Source of the DNA: Dechloromonas sp.
Lineage (GTDB): Bacteria > Pseudomonadota > Gammaproteobacteria > Burkholderiales > Rhodocyclaceae
Direction of reading: 5' to 3'
NCBI GenBank assembly: GCA_013693915.1
Contig: CP059264.1
Coordinates: 2,004,347 to 2,012,233 of the forward strand
DNA length: 7,887 bases
Each line of letters starts with the position of its first letter. Within the stretch, counting starts at the first letter, position 1. This document shows positions 1 through 5,996 of this stretch, piece after piece. The position numbers and the translations under genes are program-made. The notes under the pieces were generated by a model. It was not told the DNA's origin. It saw nothing but the letters and a program-made list of their open reading frames with translations, and searched no databases.

Positions 1-474
1 AAAAAGGCGCCCGTCGAATCGCCGAAGAAGCTCATGACCTATCCGAAAGATCGCAAGATCGTCGGAGGCGCCATCCGGCTCACCGACGCGGAAAGCCAGG
101 TGATGGTAGTGGCAGAGGGGCTGGAAACCTCGCTCGCCGTCATGGAGGGCACGGGCCTGCCGGTCTGGTGCGCGATCAACGCGCTCTTGCTGGCGAACTT
201 CGTCCCACCGGGCTTTGTGAAGCGGGTTCTCGTCTTCGCGGACAAGGATCGGTCCACCGACCAGCACCCCAAGGGGCATGGACAGGAAGCCGCGAAGCAG
301 CTTGTCCAACGGCTCTGGGAGATGGGCATCCAGGCATCGGCCATCGTTCCAGCCGGAGAGATTCGGCTTGGACAGAAGTCACTGGACTGGCTGGACATCC
401 TGAATCGGGACGGCAAGGCCGGGTTTCCCAGCCTGAAGTCCATCGAGGGGCGCGTCATGCGCTGCGCCGCCTGA
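1..474 (+). CDS. Toprim-domain primase-like protein, C-terminal part
   Basis: The reading frame is open from base 1, so the gene starts upstream of the window and only its last 157 residues are visible. The segment has the hallmarks of a Toprim fold: a conserved glutamate motif (VVAEGLETSLA) followed about 60 residues later by an acidic motif (VFADKDRS). These supply the metal-binding acidic residues of DnaG-type primases and topoisomerases. The order and spacing fit the Toprim domain at the C-terminus of plasmid, phage and ICE primase-like proteins (zinc-binding N-terminus, DUF7146/Toprim_3 type). The likely role is primer synthesis for replication or transfer of the element. An internal ATG at 34 exists, but the frame is open upstream of it and it has no good ribosome site. 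The stop at 472-474 is followed at once by AAGGAGA, the ribosome site of the next gene, so the two are probably cotranscribed. The missing N-terminus prevents a finer assignment. Confidence 0.85.
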   Translation, partial: KKAPVESPKKLMTYPKDRKIVGGAIRLTDAESQVMVVAEGLETSLAVMEGTGLPVWCAINALLLANFVPPGFVKRVLVFADKDRSTDQHPKGHGQEAAKQLVQRLWEMGIQASAIVPAGEIRLGQKSLDWLDILNRDGKAGFPSLKSIEGRVMRCAA

Positions 475-487
475 AGGAGATGATGCC

Positions 488-730
488 ATGTACGGAATCA
501 TCGACTTCAGCGTCATCGACACCGAACCGGGAGCGGCCTCGGCGTTCGCGCCGCCGGCCGGCTTCGAGGGCGATTACTGCGAGTACATGCGCGACCGCTG
601 GAGTCACGACATCGGAGTTCGTCAGCATATCGCCGTGGTCGGCCGGATGCTCGTCCGAGAAGAGACCGTGACGTTCAGCGGCCCCTTCGCAGACGCAGCA
701 CGAAGCATCGCGGAAGCGGTCTGGCAGTAA
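488..730 (+). CDS. Small hypothetical protein, 80 aa
   Basis: I do not recognise this 80-residue protein. The start is supported by a strong Shine-Dalgarno sequence AAGGAGA (474-480), seven bases before the ATG. It sits 13 bp after the Toprim gene, so it is probably in the same transcript. The sequence is soluble-looking, with no signal peptide or membrane segment. It has an acidic/aromatic middle (GDYCEYMRDRWSHDIG) and an end (FADAARSIAEAVWQ) that could form an amphipathic helix. Unlike most downstream genes it has no hairpin over its ribosome site. A GC hairpin and the first long structured leader follow directly after its TAA. It is probably an accessory protein of the mobile element, but the sequence gives no function. 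Confidence 0.7.
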   Translation: MYGIIDFSVIDTEPGAASAFAPPAGFEGDYCEYMRDRWSHDIGVRQHIAVVGRMLVREETVTFSGPFADAARSIAEAVWQ

Positions 731-957
731 CGGCGCCCCGCCGCAAGGCGGGCTTTTCCCAACGCATCATGCGGTGCGCTGTGAAAAGGCAGATTCGAGT
801 CGCACCGTACGGGTGTCGGCAAGATGCGGTAGCTGGCCGCCCCGAAAGGGGAAGCAGCAATCAACGCCGTTCTGGGCGATCCAGCCGGCCATTTTTCCAA
901 CCCTTTGCGGGGCGCTCCCTGCAAAGGGAAGCTCCGCATTTTTCACTGGGAGCTTCC
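731..957 (+). promoter_or_regulatory. Long structured leader RNA, copy 1 (candidate radC RNA motif), upstream of the MoxR gene
   Basis: This is a 227-bp gene-free stretch. It starts with a GC hairpin (737-742 pairing with 747-752) and TTTTCCC. The core GTAGCTGGC lies at 829-837, CGAAA at 843-847 and CAGCA at 855-859, with the CGAAA framed by a CCCC/GGGG stem. An imperfect GC stem lies around 867-889. Then comes a perfect 8-bp stem CCCTTTGC/GCAAAGGG (901-908 with 921-928). The last hairpin, GGAAGCTCC/GGAGCTTCC (927-935 with 949-957), has a U-rich loop and contains the Shine-Dalgarno GGGAG. It ends at the base before the ATG. The same order recurs at 4200-4433 and 6569-6823. Family knowledge: a radC RNA motif is described in proteobacterial 5' UTRs of such genes. 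The match to that family is inferred, because I could not run its covariance model. Confidence 0.72.
737..757 (+). terminator. Terminator-like hairpin, first stem of leader copy 1
   Basis: CCCGCC, loop GCAA, GGCGGG, then C and four T. It lies seven bases after the stop of the 80-aa gene and resembles an intrinsic terminator, but the U run is short and ends in CCC. The same hairpin plus TTTCCC opens the other long leaders. It may therefore be a partial terminator, or simply the first structural element of the leader RNA. Confidence 0.35.
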
Positions 958-2001
958 ATGGCAACAGCATCTATTCGGCCGCAACAGGCGGCCAACCTTG
1001 TCGGCAGGTACATCGATGCCCGCATCCCTGTCCTGCTGACCGGTGCCCCCGGCGTCGGCAAGTCGTCGATCGTCGAGCAGGCGGCGAAAGCAGCCGGCTA
1101 CGATGTGATCTTGTCGCATCCGGTGGTGGCCGATCCCACCGACGCCAAGGGCCTTCCCTGGCCCGGCAAGGATGGCGAGAGCGCAACATTCTTGCCCTTT
1201 GGCGATCTCGCCAGGGCGATCAAGGCAACGACGCCGACGGTCTGGTTCCTGGACGACCTGGGTCAAGCCAGCCCGGCGGTTCAGGCATCGTTCATGCAAC
1301 TGCTCTTGGCCCGCAAGGTCAATGGGCACGCGCTACCTGGTTGCGTGACCTTCGTCGCCGCGACCAATCGCCGTTCGGATCGCGCTGGCGTCTCAGGCAT
1401 TCTGTCTCCAGTCATCTCGCGCTTCGGCGCCGTGGTCGGAGTGGAAACGTCCGTCGACGACTGGTGCGAGTGGGCGCTGGGGGCCGACATGCCTCCCGAG
1501 CTCATCTCGTTCATCCGGTTTCGTCCGAATCTGCTGCACCTGCAAGACACCAAGAAAGTGGATGACATGGAGAACTTTCCGTGTCCCCGCACTTGGGAAT
1601 ATGCGGGTAAGGCCATCCAACTGGGGCTGGCGGAGGATCTCGAATTCGCAGCGTTCGCCGGCGCAGTCGGCGAGGGCGCGGCGATCGAGCTTCGCGGGTT
1701 CCTGACCATGGTTCGGAGCAAGCTGCCGAATCCGGACAGCATCATTCTCGACCCGGACAATGCGCCGATTCCCGGCCGGCCCGATTTGCTCTGGGCGGTC
1801 ACGACCGCCTTGGCGAAACGCGCCAGCGACACCAACTGCGGCCGCATCTTCCGGTACGCAGAGCGGCTGTTTGACGACGGGAAGTCCGAGTTTGCCGTGA
1901 TGATGGTGAAGGATATCAACCGCCTCACGCCATCGGTACGCGACACGCCGGACTGGACGCGTCTGGTGCTCACGAACCTCGGCAAGTCTTTTCTTGCCTG
2001 A
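958..2001 (+). CDS. MoxR-type AAA+ ATPase
   Basis: This 347-residue AAA+ ATPase has Walker A GAPGVGKSS (residues 29-37), Walker B VWFLDDL (95-101), a sensor-1-like AATNR (134-138), and SPVISRFG (150-157), which probably carries the arginine finger. Length and motif order fit MoxR/ATPase family AAA_5 proteins. These act as chaperone-like machines on a VWA-domain partner, often with metal or cofactor insertion or complex remodelling as the outcome. A VWA protein is encoded two genes downstream with a DUF3150 protein between, so the three probably work together. The ATG at 958 is preferred over an in-frame upstream ATG at 769: the sequence before 958 is a structured leader whose last hairpin ends right at 958, and homology-like sequence begins only at MATASIRPQQ. 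Translation is probably limited by that hairpin. The gene looks intact. The substrate is unknown. Confidence 0.9.
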   Translation: MATASIRPQQAANLVGRYIDARIPVLLTGAPGVGKSSIVEQAAKAAGYDVILSHPVVADPTDAKGLPWPGKDGESATFLPFGDLARAIKATTPTVWFLDDLGQASPAVQASFMQLLLARKVNGHALPGCVTFVAATNRRSDRAGVSGILSPVISRFGAVVGVETSVDDWCEWALGADMPPELISFIRFRPNLLHLQDTKKVDDMENFPCPRTWEYAGKAIQLGLAEDLEFAAFAGAVGEGAAIELRGFLTMVRSKLPNPDSIILDPDNAPIPGRPDLLWAVTTALAKRASDTNCGRIFRYAERLFDDGKSEFAVMMVKDINRLTPSVRDTPDWTRLVLTNLGKSFLA

Positions 2002-2077
2002 TCGACATTTATTCAACCCTGCGGGACTTCTGACCCCGCAAGGGTCGGGGGCCCGCGATTCTATCGAGGAGTCGCAC
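2002..2077 (+). promoter_or_regulatory. Short leader with two hairpins, the second covering the ribosome site of the DUF3150 gene
   Basis: This spacer resembles the 3' end of the long leaders. CATTTATTCAACCCTGCGGG parallels CATTTTTCCAACCC of copy 1. The first hairpin pairs ACCCTGCGGG (2016-2025) with CCCGC-A-AGGGT (2035-2045). Part of it can alternatively form GACCC/GGGTC (2032-2036 with 2042-2046). The second hairpin pairs GCGATTC (2055-2061) with GAGTCGC (2069-2075) and encloses the Shine-Dalgarno GAGGAG (2066-2071). The ATG follows two bases later. The pairing is visible in the sequence; a role in translation control is inferred. Confidence 0.55.
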
Positions 2078-2935
2078 ATGATCCCCAATCTCTCTACGAA
2101 AGCTATGCTGGTCGGCCTCGCCATTCGCGGCTGGCAGGCCAGGAAGTACGACCGGAAGATCAGCATCGAGGTTGCCGAGCAGCATGCCGCCACGCCCGAT
2201 GCGGGGCGCTTCAATAAGCACCTGCTTCCGGGCAGTGCCGAATCGTACGAGGCCGTTCACAAGAAGGGGCGCGAACTGCGCGCCTTCCACTACGAGAACA
2301 CCCTGCCATGGTCGAAAGAAGGGCAGAGGATCCTTCCAGCGGCCAACTTTGAGGACTTCTCCGAAGGGGTCCGGCGGTTCAAGCGCGAGTACGCGATGCT
2401 GGTCGAGGAGTTCCTGCGGGAGTATCCGATCCTAAAGGAAGATGCACGTGTCCTGTTGAACGGCATGTTCAACGAATTGGATTATCCAGCGGTCGAGGAC
2501 ATGCGCACCCGATTCTCGATCGAGCTCGAAACACTCCCTTTGCCGGCTGCCGAGGACTTCCGCGTTGCGCTGGCCAATGAGGAGGTGGCGCGGATCCAGC
2601 GCGACATTGAGAAACGGCTGCAGGATGAGTTCGCGAATGCCAATAGGGACCTCTGGAACCGGCTGCGCCATGCGGTCGACAACATGGTAGTTCGGCTCAG
2701 CAACCCGGAGGGCCGCTTCCACGACACGCTGGTGAGCAATCTCCAGTCGATCGTCGAGCTGATTCCGAAGCTCAATTTCACGGGCGACCGCAATCTCGAG
2801 CAGATCGGCGCGACGTGCGCCGAAGCGCTTGCGGTGCATGAGCCGCAGGCATTGCGGGACGACGCGATTCTGCGTGCCAGGGTCGCCGCCCAGGCCAAGG
2901 AGATCTCTTCCATCATGGATGCCTACATGAGTTGA
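2078..2935 (+). CDS. DUF3150 domain protein
   Basis: This 285-residue protein matches my memory of the DUF3150 family in its opening half: an RxWxARKYDRKI-type motif near residues 16-26, then DAGRFNKHLLPG, then FHYENTLPW, then a helical stretch ending LLNGMFNELDYP. The rest is strongly charged and helical (for example VARIQRDIEKRLQDEFANANRD) and is probably coiled coil. No catalytic motif, signal peptide or membrane segment is visible. DUF3150 proteins occur in phages and mobile elements next to a MoxR-type ATPase and a VWA protein, exactly as here, which suggests an adaptor or substrate of that pair. The ATG at 2078 is chosen over an in-frame upstream start at 1994 because it has the GAGGAG ribosome site and because family-like sequence begins soon after it. 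Biochemical function is unknown. Family call fairly sure, role inferred. Confidence 0.82.
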   Translation: MIPNLSTKAMLVGLAIRGWQARKYDRKISIEVAEQHAATPDAGRFNKHLLPGSAESYEAVHKKGRELRAFHYENTLPWSKEGQRILPAANFEDFSEGVRRFKREYAMLVEEFLREYPILKEDARVLLNGMFNELDYPAVEDMRTRFSIELETLPLPAAEDFRVALANEEVARIQRDIEKRLQDEFANANRDLWNRLRHAVDNMVVRLSNPEGRFHDTLVSNLQSIVELIPKLNFTGDRNLEQIGATCAEALAVHEPQALRDDAILRARVAAQAKEISSIMDAYMS

Positions 2936-2991
2936 GCGTCGCCCGAAACCGCCGCCCCGTCCGCGGGGCGGCATTCTCAGGAGGAAATTTC
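2936..2991 (+). promoter_or_regulatory. Short intergenic hairpin and strong ribosome site of the VWA gene
   Basis: A perfect 8-bp stem GCCGCCCC/GGGGCGGC (2951-2958 with 2965-2972) lies between the DUF3150 stop and the next ATG. A canonical AGGAGG follows at 2979-2984, seven bases before the ATG at 2992. The hairpin corresponds in position to the last GC hairpin of the long leaders. Here no strong stem hides the ribosome site, so this gene is probably translated more freely than its neighbours. The hairpin is followed by ATTCTC rather than a U run, so I do not call it a terminator. Confidence 0.5.
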
Positions 2992-4199
2992 ATGAAGGCG
3001 AAAGAGTATGTGTCCGCGGCCAGGAGAAACCTGGTCCTGGATCATCCCTTCTTCGGGGTGCTCTCCCTGAAGCTTGATCTGATTGAGGATCGCTCGGTCA
3101 AGACCCTCCGTACGGACGGGCGCAAGCTTTGGTTCAACCCGGAGTACGCATCGAGCCTGAACCGCTACGAGGTTGTCGGGGTCGTTGCCCACGAGGTGCT
3201 TCACTGCGCCAATGGTCACGCATGGCGCCGGGGTAACCGTGATCCCAAGGTGTGGAATCAGGCGTGCGACCTCGCGATCAATCCGATCGTGACGGATGCG
3301 GGCTTGGTGCTGCCCGAGGGTGCGCTGGATGGTTCGGACTACAAGGGGATGAGCGCGGAAGAGATCTACGAAAGGCTGGTACGGCAGGCACTGGATCAGC
3401 AACGGGAAGAAGGGGACTCATCGGAGGGCGGAGGCGGCCAGCAGGGTGGTCAATCCGCCCAAGGGAACGATTCGGGTGACGATACCCAGGACGATCAAGA
3501 TGGTGGTGGCGAGGCGCCACGACCCGACGGATCGGAGTGTGGCGAAGTCACCGACTGCGAAGCTGATGAGACCCCGGAGATTCAGGCGGACTGGTCAGCG
3601 TCGGTCCTCAATGCCGCCAAACAGGCCGAAGCTATGGGCACTTTGCCGGCAGGGATGCTGCGCCTCGTCGAGGAAATCAAGAATCCCCCACGAGATTGGC
3701 GCTCCATCCTGCGCCGATTCGTCCAGACGAGCGCAAGCCATGACTACTCATGGCGGCAGCCGAACAGCCGGTACTTGTACGCAGGTCTGTACATGCCGGC
3801 CCTTCGCGCGGAGAGCATGCCACCCATGGTGATCGCGGTGGACACGTCCGGCAGTATCGACGACCTGACGGTCAGCCAGTTCGCCAAGGAGATCAACGCC
3901 ATTGCGGACGAAGTGCAGCCCGAGCAGGTGCACGTCGTCTGCGACGCGGAGATCCACGGGTGGACGTTTTCGAGCGTGGCGAGCCGATCGCTATCAACCC
4001 CAAGGGGTACGGTGGCACGGATTTCCGCCCGGTCTTCGAGTGGGTCGCCAATGAAGGGCTAAACCCGTCATGCCTTGTCTATCTGACCGACATGGCAGGG
4101 TATTTCCCGAGTCGGCACCGGATTATCCGGTGCTGTGGGGATACCTCTGGGGTGTTGCCGGCCCCATGGGGCGAGACCGTTCGAATCCGCTGCAACTGA
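2992..4199 (+). pseudogene. Metallopeptidase-like / VWA domain protein (DUF2201 type), frameshifted
   Basis: Partner protein of the MoxR ATPase, about 400 residues if repaired. The N-terminal part carries a zinc-metallopeptidase-like HEVLHCANGH (His67, Glu68, His71, with His76). A Gly/Asp/Gln-rich acidic linker follows at about residues 137-195. The C-terminal part is a VWA fold with the MIDAS motif DTSGS (284-288). In the first frame the protein stops at 4062 after a tail of foreign-looking Ser/Arg-rich residues. The expected continuation (VDVFERGEP, PKGYGGTDFRP, CLVYLTDMAG) is in another frame from about 3960. The stretch PESAPDYPVLW (about 4108-4140) lies in the third frame, after which the second frame resumes (APWGETVRI) to the TGA at 4197. 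This implies three one-base indels: near 3958-3960, 4106-4109 and 4137-4140. The MIDAS third motif (TDMAG) is preserved if repaired. Start by AGGAGG and ATG at 2992. It is either a true pseudogene or a victim of sequencing errors. Confidence 0.85.
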
Positions 4200-4433
4200 A
4201 AGAAATTCCTCCCGTCGCAAGGCGGGAGGGGTTTCCCAAAGCGCATTGAACAGCGTGCTTTGGAAAACCAGGGTCCAGCTTGGTGGTTTCGCCATCGAGC
4301 AGAAGAAGGTAGCTGGCCTTTCGAAACAAACAGCATTCGAGGCGATCAGGGAGATCCTGGTCGCATACATTTTCCCCACCGGGGCATCATGCTCCGGCCG
4401 GGGTGTGGTGCCCCCATTTTTTGAGGAGGCACC
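4200..4433 (+). promoter_or_regulatory. Long structured leader RNA, copy 2 (candidate radC RNA motif), upstream of the radC-like gene
   Basis: This is a 234-bp gene-free stretch with the same plan as copy 1. The opening hairpin CCTCCCG/CGGGAGG (4208-4214 with 4223-4229) is extended by AAATT/GGTTT pairs and followed by TTTCCC at 4232-4237. A stem AAAGC/GCTTT (4238-4242 with 4257-4261) comes next. The core GTAGCTGGC is at 4309-4317, CGAAA at 4322-4326 and CAGCAT at 4331-4336. A 9-bp stem GCGATCAGG/CCTGGTCGC follows (4342-4350 with 4356-4364), then a long GC stem (4374-4385 with 4391-4403). The final hairpin GGTGCC/GGCACC (4407-4412 with 4428-4433) has loop ATTTTTTGA and ends at the base before the ATG. 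It hides the Shine-Dalgarno GAGGAGG (4423-4429). Its position directly before a radC gene supports the radC RNA motif reading. Confidence 0.78.
4203..4234 (+). terminator. Terminator-like hairpin, first stem of leader copy 2
   Basis: A stem of about 12 bp (AAATTCCTCCCG with CGGGAGGGGTTT, two G-T wobbles) starts four bases after the stop of the VWA gene. Its 3' arm ends in TTT followed by CCC, so there is no free U run beyond the stem. It could reduce read-through, or it may serve only as the first element of the leader. Confidence 0.3.
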
Positions 4434-5027
4434 ATGAATGATCTGTCCAATGCCGATCTGCTGGCCATGCTTGTTGGTAGCACATCGGCCAAGGCGCTGT
4501 CGGCCAGGCCGCTCGCTGAACTTTTCGGGTTCACGAGGCCGAGGCAATTGCAGTTTTGCGAGGAACCTGCAACGTACGCAGTCCATCCGTCACTGGCGGC
4601 TGCGAAGGAGCTTCTTACTCGCTGCATCCGGGAACGCATGGAGACCGAAGATCTTTGCTTCTCGTCCCCGGAAACCGTCAAGTCTTACCTGTGCTCGAAG
4701 ATCGGGCATCTGGAACATGAAGTGTTCTGGAGCTTCTGGCTGGACGCGCAAAACCGCTTGATCGTGGCCGAGGAGCTATTCCACGGCACGCTTACGCAGA
4801 CCAGCGTCTATCCCAGGGAGGTCGTGAAGAAGGCGCTCGCCCGTAACGCGGCGGCGGTGATCTTCGCCCATAACCACCCATCGGGAATGCCCGAGCCCTC
4901 GCGTGCCGACGAGTCGTTGACCACCGCCCTCAAGTCCGCGCTTGCGCTGGTGGACGTCAGGGTGCTGGATCACTTCATCGCGGCGGGCAACCAGGCCATG
5001 TCGTTTGCCGCACGGGGATTGCTGTGA
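4434..5027 (+). CDS. radC: RadC-like JAB/MPN domain protein (UPF0758 type, mobile-element form)
   Basis: This 197-residue protein has the JAMM/MPN metal site of the RadC family: a candidate glutamate in [10 protein letters not shown] (residues 111-120), then [27 protein letters not shown] with His146 and His148, and Asp159 in the PSRADE motif. The N-terminus ([11 protein letters not shown]... LAELFGF) looks like a shortened, degenerate form of the helix-hairpin-helix region of chromosomal RadC (about 220 aa). The MPN part is complete and in frame. The biochemical role of RadC proteins is unsettled: the original DNA-repair assignment is doubtful. Copies on plasmids and ICEs are often listed as antirestriction or DNA-processing proteins. 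It is preceded by long leader copy 2, which buries its ribosome site. Its stop overlaps the ATG of the next gene (TGATG), so the two are translationally coupled. Family call is firm, function is not. Confidence 0.92.
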   Translation: MNDLSNADLLAMLVGSTSAKALSARPLAELFGFTRPRQLQFCEEPATYAVHPSLAAAKELLTRCIRERMETEDLCFSSPETVKSYLCSKIGHLEHEVFWSFWLDAQNRLIVAEELFHGTLTQTSVYPREVVKKALARNAAAVIFAHNHPSGMPEPSRADESLTTALKSALALVDVRVLDHFIAAGNQAMSFAARGLL

Positions 5028-5371
5028 TGAGCGCCTTCAAACCCATCCGGCAGGAACTGGCTCTGGTCATCGACCTCGACGAGCGGGGCTGGTTCAAGGC
5101 GCATGTCGAGAATCAGAACGGCAAGACCGTCTTCCAGTTCTCGAACGAGGACGAGGAGACCGGATGGCCGAGCGAGGATGGTCTGTGGCTGGTCGAAGAC
5201 GGGTTTATGCGGCACGGACGCGATACCGACGGACTGCTGATGTATCTGAAGTCAATCGGCATCGCCAAGCCGACGGCGACCATGGCCCTTTCAAGTACTA
5301 GCCCGGCGCACGGCGGATTTCCCGAATTGGGACCCATGTCCCGGTTCGGGGGCGATGTTCCCGCCAGGTAA
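5027..5371 (+). CDS. Hypothetical protein downstream of radC, up to 114 aa
   Basis: I do not recognise this protein. It starts at the ATG that overlaps the radC stop (TGATG at 5025-5029); a GTG just before it at 5024 is the alternative. It should therefore depend on radC translation. The first 85 residues look like a real, acidic, compact domain (ELALVIDLDERGWFKAHVEN, NEDEETGWPSEDGLW). It has no membrane segment or signal peptide. The last 30 or so residues are Gly/Pro/Ser-rich, look untypical, and overlap the structured leader of the next gene. A one-base shift near 5275-5280 would end the protein as DHGPFKY at the TAG at 5299-5301, immediately before the leader's first stem, as stops do in the other leaders. 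The real end may thus be 5301 and the tail an artefact. Existence likely, C-terminus uncertain. Confidence 0.65.
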   Translation: MSAFKPIRQELALVIDLDERGWFKAHVENQNGKTVFQFSNEDEETGWPSEDGLWLVEDGFMRHGRDTDGLLMYLKSIGIAKPTATMALSSTSPAHGGFPELGPMSRFGGDVPAR

Positions 5372-5483
5372 TCCCACGAATCGTATTTCAGGCATCCATT
5401 GGATGTCGCTATCAACCCCGCCGGGGCGCATTTCCCCGGCGACGGGGCACGGCGTCTCCGGCTTCTACCTTAAGGAGACTCTC
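5302..5483 (+). promoter_or_regulatory. Diverged long leader RNA, copy 4, upstream of the 170-aa gene
   Basis: This region has the same plan as the long leaders but is shorter and degenerate. An imperfect GC stem is followed by TTTCCC (5318-5323). A 10-bp stem GAATTGGGAC/GTCCCGGTTC follows (5324-5333 with 5338-5347). A weak core echo has GGTA at 5367-5370, CGAA at 5377-5380 and CAGGCAT at 5389-5395. Then come a small stem CATCC/GGATG (5393-5397 with 5401-5405) and a strong two-part GC hairpin (5416-5426 with 5434-5447). The last stem GTCTCC/GGAGAC (5454-5459 with 5474-5479) covers the Shine-Dalgarno AAGGAGA, five bases before the ATG. The 3' hairpins are clear; the 5' part is a weaker match and overlaps the annotated end of the preceding gene. 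Confidence 0.5.
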
Positions 5484-5996
5484 ATGAAGCTGAATGTCAC
5501 ACTCGGTCAGGACTTGTCGGCATATGCCGAGATCGAGATGGAGGCGCCGGAAGGCGCTTCCGAAATAGCAATCGTCGCTGCTATCCGGCGGCAGATCGAC
5601 GGTGATTTTCCGGTCTTCGATGAGGATTGGGAGTCGACATCATCCCTGCGAATCGTTTCGGCCAAGGATGAGTCCGGGAACTACCTGATCCAGGACCATC
5701 CTCTCGAACCGATCCCGTTCGATGCTGGACAAGCGCTCGAATCATGGCTCAAAGGCTGGTCGAAAGACCTGTCCGGAGTTGTCCAAGCCGCGGCCCAAGC
5801 CAAGCTGATAGATCCACTCGCGATGGAGGCACATCGAGGAACATTCACGATCCCGGGTGCGGAATCCGTCGATGTCGAGTTTGAGTGCCGGAAGGGAGCT
5901 ACGCGCGAAGAGAAGGATCTCGCCTTCCTCGAAGCCTTGGCCCAAGTCGGGACAGTCGATTATGTCGCGATTGGCGAGGTGCGCCATGGGGTATGA
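5484..5996 (+). CDS. Hypothetical protein, 170 aa
   Basis: I do not know the function. The 170-residue protein is acidic and soluble-looking. It opens with a beta-strand-like stretch (MKLNVTLGQDLSAYAEIEMEA) followed by a helical segment (EIAIVAAIRRQI) and an acidic/aromatic loop (FPVFDEDWES). This resembles small proteins commonly carried by proteobacterial ICEs and plasmids, though I cannot name the family. The C-terminal third again alternates strand and helix (ESVDVEFECRK, EKDLAFLEALAQVG). The start is supported by AAGGAGA at 5472-5478, which lies inside a hairpin, so translation may be regulated. Its end overlaps the next gene by 11 bp (ATG at 5986, stop at 5994-5996), which points to coupled translation and related roles for the two proteins. 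Confidence 0.75.
   Translation: MKLNVTLGQDLSAYAEIEMEAPEGASEIAIVAAIRRQIDGDFPVFDEDWESTSSLRIVSAKDESGNYLIQDHPLEPIPFDAGQALESWLKGWSKDLSGVVQAAAQAKLIDPLAMEAHRGTFTIPGAESVDVEFECRKGATREEKDLAFLEALAQVGTVDYVAIGEVRHGV

Noticed and set aside
168..671. Plus-strand open frame overlapping the Toprim gene
   Set aside because: Low-complexity Arg/Ser-rich product crossing two better supported genes in another frame.
769..957. In-frame N-terminal extension of the MoxR gene from an ATG at 769
   Set aside because: The stretch is the structured leader shared with two other genes. The proper ribosome site and the family-like N-terminus both belong to the ATG at 958.
1994..2077. Upstream start for the DUF3150 gene
   Set aside because: It would overlap the MoxR stop and read through two hairpins; the GAGGAG site serves the ATG at 2078.
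1281..2214. Minus-strand open frames opposite the MoxR and DUF3150 genes
   Set aside because: Arg/Ser/Pro-rich composition without motifs, opposite well-supported genes.
2932..2991. Upstream start for the VWA gene
   Set aside because: It lies in the DUF3150 stop region and reads through a GC hairpin; AGGAGG at 2979-2984 clearly marks the ATG at 2992.
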